A DNA stretch of 64,000 nt from Oscillospiraceae bacterium (lineage in GTDB: Bacteria > Bacillota > Clostridia > Oscillospirales > Ruminococcaceae), in NCBI GenBank assembly GCA_020024285.1, contig JAHHTZ010000004.1, forward strand, positions 124,001 to 188,000, given 5' to 3'. Every line of letters begins with the position of its first letter. The stretch's first letter is position 1. Of the stretch, positions 60,031 through 64,000 are shown piece after piece. Position numbers and translations under genes: made by a program. The notes under the pieces are model-generated. The model saw nothing but the letters and a program-made list of their open reading frames with translations, was not told the origin of the DNA and ran no database searches.

Positions 60031-61638
60031 TCATTGCAGCGGAGCAAACTGCTCCATGATCCTCTGTGCGATGCGCACGCCGTCCACGGCTGCGCTGACG
60101 ATACCCCCGGCATAGCCTGCGCCCTCTCCGCATGGGTACAGCCCCTCGATGCCCAGCGCCTGCAGATCCTCGCCCCGTGTGATGCGCACAGGGGAGGAAG
60201 TCCTCGTTTCGGGTCCCGTCAGGATGGCTTCGCCCCCTGCAAAGCCGGATATCTTCCGGTCAAATGCGGCAAGTCCCCGATGGAGCATCGCATTCACCGC
60301 ATCGGGAAAGAGGCGGTTGAGGTCCTGCTCGCACACGCCGCGCGCGAAGGTCGGCTTCGTCGGGCATTTTTCCAGCGGATGACCGCCGCCGAGATACCCC
60401 TGCACCGTCTGGGCGGGAGCCCGATACGTTTTGCCGCCCAGCTCGAAGGCGCGGCGCTCAAGGTGGCGCTGGAACTCCATCCCCGCAAGCGGACTGCTGC
60501 CAAACTGCGAAAATTCGCGCCCGTCCACCGATACCACCACGGCGGAATTGGCGTTTTCGCCGTCGCGCGAAAAATAGCTCATGCCGTTTGTCACGACCAT
60601 GTTTTCCTCCGAGGAGGACGGCACGACCAGTCCCCCCGGACACATGCAGAACGTATATACGCCGCGGTCCTCTGCCTGATCGCGCAGCGAGAGCTGATAC
60701 TCTCCGCACGGGAGGGCAGGATGACCGGCAAATGCGCCGTAGAGCCCCCGATCGATGAGCGTCTGCGGATGCTCGATGCGCACCCCGACGGAAAACGACT
60801 TCGGCTCCAAGAAAACCTGCTGCTGCATGAGCGCTGCAAAGGTGTCCCTTGCGCTGTGCCCGATTGCAAGGACAAGCTGCTCTGCGCCGATTTCTCCGTC
60901 CTCCGTCACAGCGCCGACGATTCTGCCGTTTTCGATCAAAAGACGCTCCATGCGGCAGCCAAAGCGCACCTCGCCGCCCAGACGGAGGATCTCCTCACGG
61001 ATGGAGCTTACCACATGGCGCAGGTGATCCGTGCCGACGTGGGGCTTTTGCTTATAGCGGATCTCCTGCGGTGCGCCGTGGCGGATGAGCTCCTCCAGAA
61101 TGTAGGCGCAGCGCGGATCGCTGATCCTTGTGGTGAGCTTGCCGTCCGAAAACGTCCCCGCTCCCCCTTCCCCGAACTGGACGTTCGTTGCAGGGTCGAG
61201 CGCACCGCCCTTCCAGAAGGAATCGACCGCCTTGATGCGTTCCTCCACACACGCACCGCGCTCCAGCACTATGGGGCGGTAGCCCTGACGGGCGAGTGTC
61301 AGCGCCGCAAAGAGTCCTGCCGGTCCAAAGCCCACCACCACGGGGCGGTGGGAGAGGGTGCGCTCCCCTTTTGGGAAGCTGATTTTCTCCTCCTTTTGGA
61401 TTTGGACATCGCGGCTGTTGGCGCGGCGCACGAGCGCCTCCTCCTCCCCATGCACCACAAAGGTGACGGAGCTTACCATGTGGATGCGGTCTTTTTTGCG
61501 CGCATCCACGGATGTTTTGACAAGATACTGCGTTTCGATGTCGCGAAAGCTCAGACGCGCCGTTTTTCTTGCCGCTTCAAAAATATCTTCTCTGCCCTGT
61601 TCGAGCGTGGTTTTGATATTCGATACGATGATCGCCAT
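60031..61638 (-). CDS. Uncharacterised FAD-dependent dehydrogenase (COG2509 type)
   Basis: A 535-residue flavoprotein. A small N-terminal domain (about 1-95, SFRDIETQYLVKTSVDARKKDRI) precedes the FAD-binding GxGxxG motif VVVGFGPAGLFAALTLA (about 99-115) and ERGACVEERI. Further blocks are FGEGGAGTFSDGKLTTRI (about 154-171), GTDHLRHVV and the C-terminal LYPCGEGAGYAGGIVSAAVDG. This matches the COG2509 family of FAD-dependent dehydrogenases, whose reaction is not known. A role in redox repair or in reducing an unidentified quinone-like or thiol partner has not been shown. The ATG follows AGGAGG. Confidence 0.9.
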   Translation of the reverse strand: MAIIVSNIKTTLEQGREDIFEAARKTARLSFRDIETQYLVKTSVDARKKDRIHMVSSVTFVVHGEEEALVRRANSRDVQIQKEEKISFPKGERTLSHRPVVVGFGPAGLFAALTLARQGYRPIVLERGACVEERIKAVDSFWKGGALDPATNVQFGEGGAGTFSDGKLTTRISDPRCAYILEELIRHGAPQEIRYKQKPHVGTDHLRHVVSSIREEILRLGGEVRFGCRMERLLIENGRIVGAVTEDGEIGAEQLVLAIGHSARDTFAALMQQQVFLEPKSFSVGVRIEHPQTLIDRGLYGAFAGHPALPCGEYQLSLRDQAEDRGVYTFCMCPGGLVVPSSSEENMVVTNGMSYFSRDGENANSAVVVSVDGREFSQFGSSPLAGMEFQRHLERRAFELGGKTYRAPAQTVQGYLGGGHPLEKCPTKPTFARGVCEQDLNRLFPDAVNAMLHRGLAAFDRKISGFAGGEAILTGPETRTSSPVRITRGEDLQALGIEGLYPCGEGAGYAGGIVSAAVDGVRIAQRIMEQFAPLQ

Positions 61639-61664
61639 TCGTTTCCTCCTGTTGTATCAATACA

Positions 61665-61711
61665 AAAATAAGCGGTACTCCGCCCCCGAAAGGGCAGGTA
61701 CTGCTTATTTT
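61665..61711 (-). terminator. Terminator of cdaA-cdaR
   Basis: Arms AAAATAAGCGGTAC/GTACTGCTTATTTT with a GC-rich inner stem, T run on the minus strand. A second hairpin (GCGCCCC/GGGGCGC, about 61717-61738) precedes it. Confidence 0.8.
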
Positions 61712-61742
61712 GCCGTGCGCCCCTCAAAGGCGGGGCGCATTG

Positions 61743-63008
61743 CTACGGATGGTTCGCATCCTGCTGAATGGATACGACCACCTCATAATTTCCTCTTGCC
61801 CAGGCAAGGCTGCCGTTTGGAATGTAGATCTTCACGGGCTTGAGCACCTGACCTGTTTCGATCTCGGAGTTGGAGCGCAGGTCCACCTCTGCGATGATGT
61901 CACCGGGGGAGAGCGTTTCGAGGACGGCTTTGTCCCCGACGATCTCCACATCGGGAATAAGCTGTGCCATCGCCTGCGCGTTGTATCCCAGCGGAGCATT
62001 CACGACCTGGATGTTTTCGATGTTGAACTTTCTGGAAGCGAGGTTCTCGGAATCGAGCGATACCTGAATGCTCTGGATGTTTTCGACGTTGTAAAAGCTG
62101 TTCGGCAGCTGGAGCGGGAATGCGTAGATGCTCTGCGGACCCATCTGCTTGAAGTCGATGTGGTCGAGCAGGACAGAGGCGTATTTCTCAACGGATTCCT
62201 CCGGACCTGCCACCTCGATCTTCTCGTTGGAGAGGGTGAACTTGAGCTTATCCAGCGGGAAGTTCTTCGGCACGTTCATAAACTGCAATTCCACCGGAAC
62301 GCTGCGGATCTTGAGCACCGGGATGGTGACGGTTGCTTCTTGGATATCGAGGGTGATGTTCGGCGATTCGATGACATTGCCTGCCTTATCGAGCAGCACG
62401 ATCTTCGACTTTTTGCTGTAGGTCTGGGACAGACGCTCCTTGACGGTCATCTGCACCTCGCACCGCTTCACGCGCGAAACCTCCGCCTCCGGTCCCGTGA
62501 TGGAAACGGCGGGCGGGGTGATCATCTCGTCCTGAATGAGATAGCCGGATTCGCCCTTGATGCCGTTGAGGTTTGTTTCCACCGGGAGGATCTTCGTATG
62601 GAGGGTATCGAACTTGACGGTGATGCGCGACGGATTGATGCCCGTTACGGCGATGTCCTCGCTGTTGCTCCCCTTGATGTGTCCCACCAGCGGAAGCTCA
62701 TACACGCCGGCGCCCGTCACCTTGGAGATATCGGGGACGATCTCGATGTCCTCCTTGTTGAGGTTGCCGACTGCATACATGATGCCGTTGACCTGAACGG
62801 TGGCTTCATCTGCCTCCGGCATGATGGAATCAAGCCCGAGGGTGCTGATGGAATCCTCCACCTCCTTCATGTCGATCTTGACGCTGCGAAATGTGGCAAA
62901 GGTTTCCCGATCCACGTTTTCCACCACAATGAGCCACGCCCCGAACGCCAGCAGCAGAGAGCTGACCTTCAGCAGGGTGTTGCTGTATAAAAATTCCTTG
63001 ATCTTCAT
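61743..63008 (-). CDS. cdaR: CdaR/YbbR-domain regulator of CdaA
   Basis: A 421-residue membrane-anchored protein with one N-terminal helix (about 13-30, LLKVSSLLLAFGAWLIVV) and four extracytoplasmic YbbR repeats (about 40-120, 125-210, 215-310 and 320-410). The WLIVVENVDRE segment after the helix is typical. CdaR binds the membrane part of the diadenylate cyclase CdaA and modulates c-di-AMP synthesis. Its start overlaps the cdaA stop by 4 bp. glmM, the usual third gene, does not follow; a terminator comes after cdaR. Confidence 0.94.
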   Translation of the reverse strand: MKIKEFLYSNTLLKVSSLLLAFGAWLIVVENVDRETFATFRSVKIDMKEVEDSISTLGLDSIMPEADEATVQVNGIMYAVGNLNKEDIEIVPDISKVTGAGVYELPLVGHIKGSNSEDIAVTGINPSRITVKFDTLHTKILPVETNLNGIKGESGYLIQDEMITPPAVSITGPEAEVSRVKRCEVQMTVKERLSQTYSKKSKIVLLDKAGNVIESPNITLDIQEATVTIPVLKIRSVPVELQFMNVPKNFPLDKLKFTLSNEKIEVAGPEESVEKYASVLLDHIDFKQMGPQSIYAFPLQLPNSFYNVENIQSIQVSLDSENLASRKFNIENIQVVNAPLGYNAQAMAQLIPDVEIVGDKAVLETLSPGDIIAEVDLRSNSEIETGQVLKPVKIYIPNGSLAWARGNYEVVVSIQQDANHP

Positions 63009-63874
63009 CGTTTCACCTTCCGCAGCAATGCTTTCATTTTACCGGATTCTTTCTTCTCGTCCTCGAGCTTCAAAAGCCCCTTCTGGAGATATTTTTTGAC
63101 GGATTCGACGGTAAAATTCCGGCGGATGACGCCCTTTTCCGCAATGGAAATCACACCTGTTTCCTCTGATACCACAAGGACGATGGCGTCGGAGTTTTCG
63201 CTCATGCCAAGCGCCGCGCGGTGACGCGTTCCCATTTCCTTGCTGATGGTGTAGTTCTGACTCAGCGGCAAGAAGCACCCCGATGCGTAGAGCCGTCCGT
63301 TGCGCACCACCATTGCCCCGTCGTGCAGCGGTGTGTTGACAAAGAAGAGGTTGCCGATGAGCTCGACGCTTGGCTGTGCATCCACCACGGTTCCCGTGTT
63401 GATGACTTCTCCGAGCTTGGTGTCGCGCTCAAAGACAATGAGCGCACCCGTGCGCGTTTTGGAAAGGCTTTTGCACGCTTCACAGATGACGTCGATGCAG
63501 CTTGTGGTCTGTGCGACCCATTCCTTGTCGCGCTCGCTCCCTGAGAGGAAGTGGCGCAGATTCGTCAGCTTTGTCTGCGCGACGTGCTCAAGCATGCGGC
63601 GCAGCTCCGGCTGAAAGAGGATGACGAGCGCGAGGACACCCGTTGCCATCACGGCATTCATGACAAAGCGCAGGGTGCGCAGCTCTGCCACCACGGCAAT
63701 GATATACACAAGCGCCAGCGCCCCGATGCCCTTGAGCAGCTGGACCGCCCTTGTTTCCTTTACGAGCTTTGCAAGCTGATATATGATAAACGCAACCACC
63801 AGAATATCAAGGTAGTCGTTGAGCCCCATTCCCTTGATATTGCCGATGAGATGACTGAACCAAATGTTTTCCAT
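63005..63874 (-). CDS. cdaA: Diadenylate cyclase CdaA
   Basis: A 289-residue membrane enzyme that makes cyclic di-AMP, which controls potassium and osmotic balance and wall homeostasis. Three N-terminal helices (about 10-90) are followed by the DAC domain (about 100-265). The catalytic DGA motif is at 185-187 and RHR at 217-219 (GTRHRAALGMSE). Both are intact, so it should be active. The preferred ATG at 63874 gives MENIWFSHLIG; the frame is open further upstream without support. It is translationally coupled to cdaR. Confidence 0.95.
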   Translation of the reverse strand: MENIWFSHLIGNIKGMGLNDYLDILVVAFIIYQLAKLVKETRAVQLLKGIGALALVYIIAVVAELRTLRFVMNAVMATGVLALVILFQPELRRMLEHVAQTKLTNLRHFLSGSERDKEWVAQTTSCIDVICEACKSLSKTRTGALIVFERDTKLGEVINTGTVVDAQPSVELIGNLFFVNTPLHDGAMVVRNGRLYASGCFLPLSQNYTISKEMGTRHRAALGMSENSDAIVLVVSEETGVISIAEKGVIRRNFTVESVKKYLQKGLLKLEDEKKESGKMKALLRKVKR

Positions 63875-63972
63875 CAATTGTCCACTTCTTTCCCTGCTGC
63901 CCTTGGGCAGTTTGATTGGATCGGACCCCCGCACGATGCCGGGGGGTATTTTCCCACCTGTTCTATCTTTTT

Positions 63973-64000
63973 ATTTTATCATATTTTGTGATAAATTCAA
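63973..64000 (-). promoter_or_regulatory. Promoter of cdaA-cdaR
   Basis: On the minus strand TTGAAT (64000-63995), 16 bp, TAAAAT (63978-63973). A GC-rich hairpin (CCCCCG/CGGGGG arms, about 63926-63945) lies in the leader before cdaA. Confidence 0.6.

Overview
The window looks like the chromosome of an anaerobic clostridial Firmicute, probably in or near the Oscillospiraceae/Ruminococcaceae. The grounds are purine-rich ribosome binding sites ahead of nearly every gene, TTG and GTG starts, sigma-A type promoters, a HrcA/CIRCE-controlled groESL operon, a clostridial-style atp operon, an NPxTG surface protein and a long-form urocanate hydratase. The genus cannot be settled from the sequence alone. 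No phage, insertion sequence, rRNA or CRISPR array was seen.

Layout. 1-3.7 kb: the end of an unknown membrane protein gene, a cluster of hairpin repeats, an aminopeptidase P and hisS. 3.8-4.6 kb: traX-like acyltransferase. 4.7-11.9 kb: complete ATP synthase operon read leftward (atpZ-I-B-E-F-H-A-G-D-C). 12.4-19.6 kb: self-cleaving P1 peptidase, tRNA-Thr, DUF6512 protein, metG, tatD, an NPSTG-anchored surface protein and a DUF4364 protein. 19.7-24.7 kb: a small orphan gene, a Ca2+-type P-ATPase, a membrane protein, a 28-residue putative lipoprotein and a zinc alcohol dehydrogenase. 24.7-26.0 kb: a 1.3 kb island with no intact gene, holding tandem 116/117-bp repeats, an ArsR relic and helically phased simple sequence. 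26.0-29.4 kb: rqcP-hup-mazG-spoVB-like cluster. 29.5-38.1 kb: long leftward cluster recJ-rel-dtd-MBL hydrolase-hemZ-uridine-kinase-like-zinc-ribbon gene. 38.4-40.5 kb: groESL. 40.6-45 kb: YdcF protein, two DUF3841 paralogues, a membrane protein with an acidic tail and a CBS-domain transporter. 45.2-49 kb: M20 amidohydrolase with a polar amino-acid ABC transporter. 49.3-56.4 kb: full histidine utilisation operon hutH-hutU-ftcD-hutI-fchA-hutD. 56.5-59.1 kb: a 44-bp repeat array with hairpins, then a secreted Ig-like protein. 59.3-64 kb: HAD phosphatase, FAD dehydrogenase, and the c-di-AMP cyclase pair cdaA-cdaR.

How it fits together. The hut operon turns histidine into glutamate and passes the formimino carbon to tetrahydrofolate. 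The divergent ABC transporter shares its control region and may feed it or a related amino-acid route. The ATP synthase c subunit carries two carboxylates (E29 and E62) in the arrangement described for Na+-driven rotors of amino-acid fermenters, so the cell may couple amino-acid fermentation to a sodium gradient. That link is an inference. The most unusual DNA is a hairpin and 44-bp repeat family present near both ends of the window in opposite orientation.
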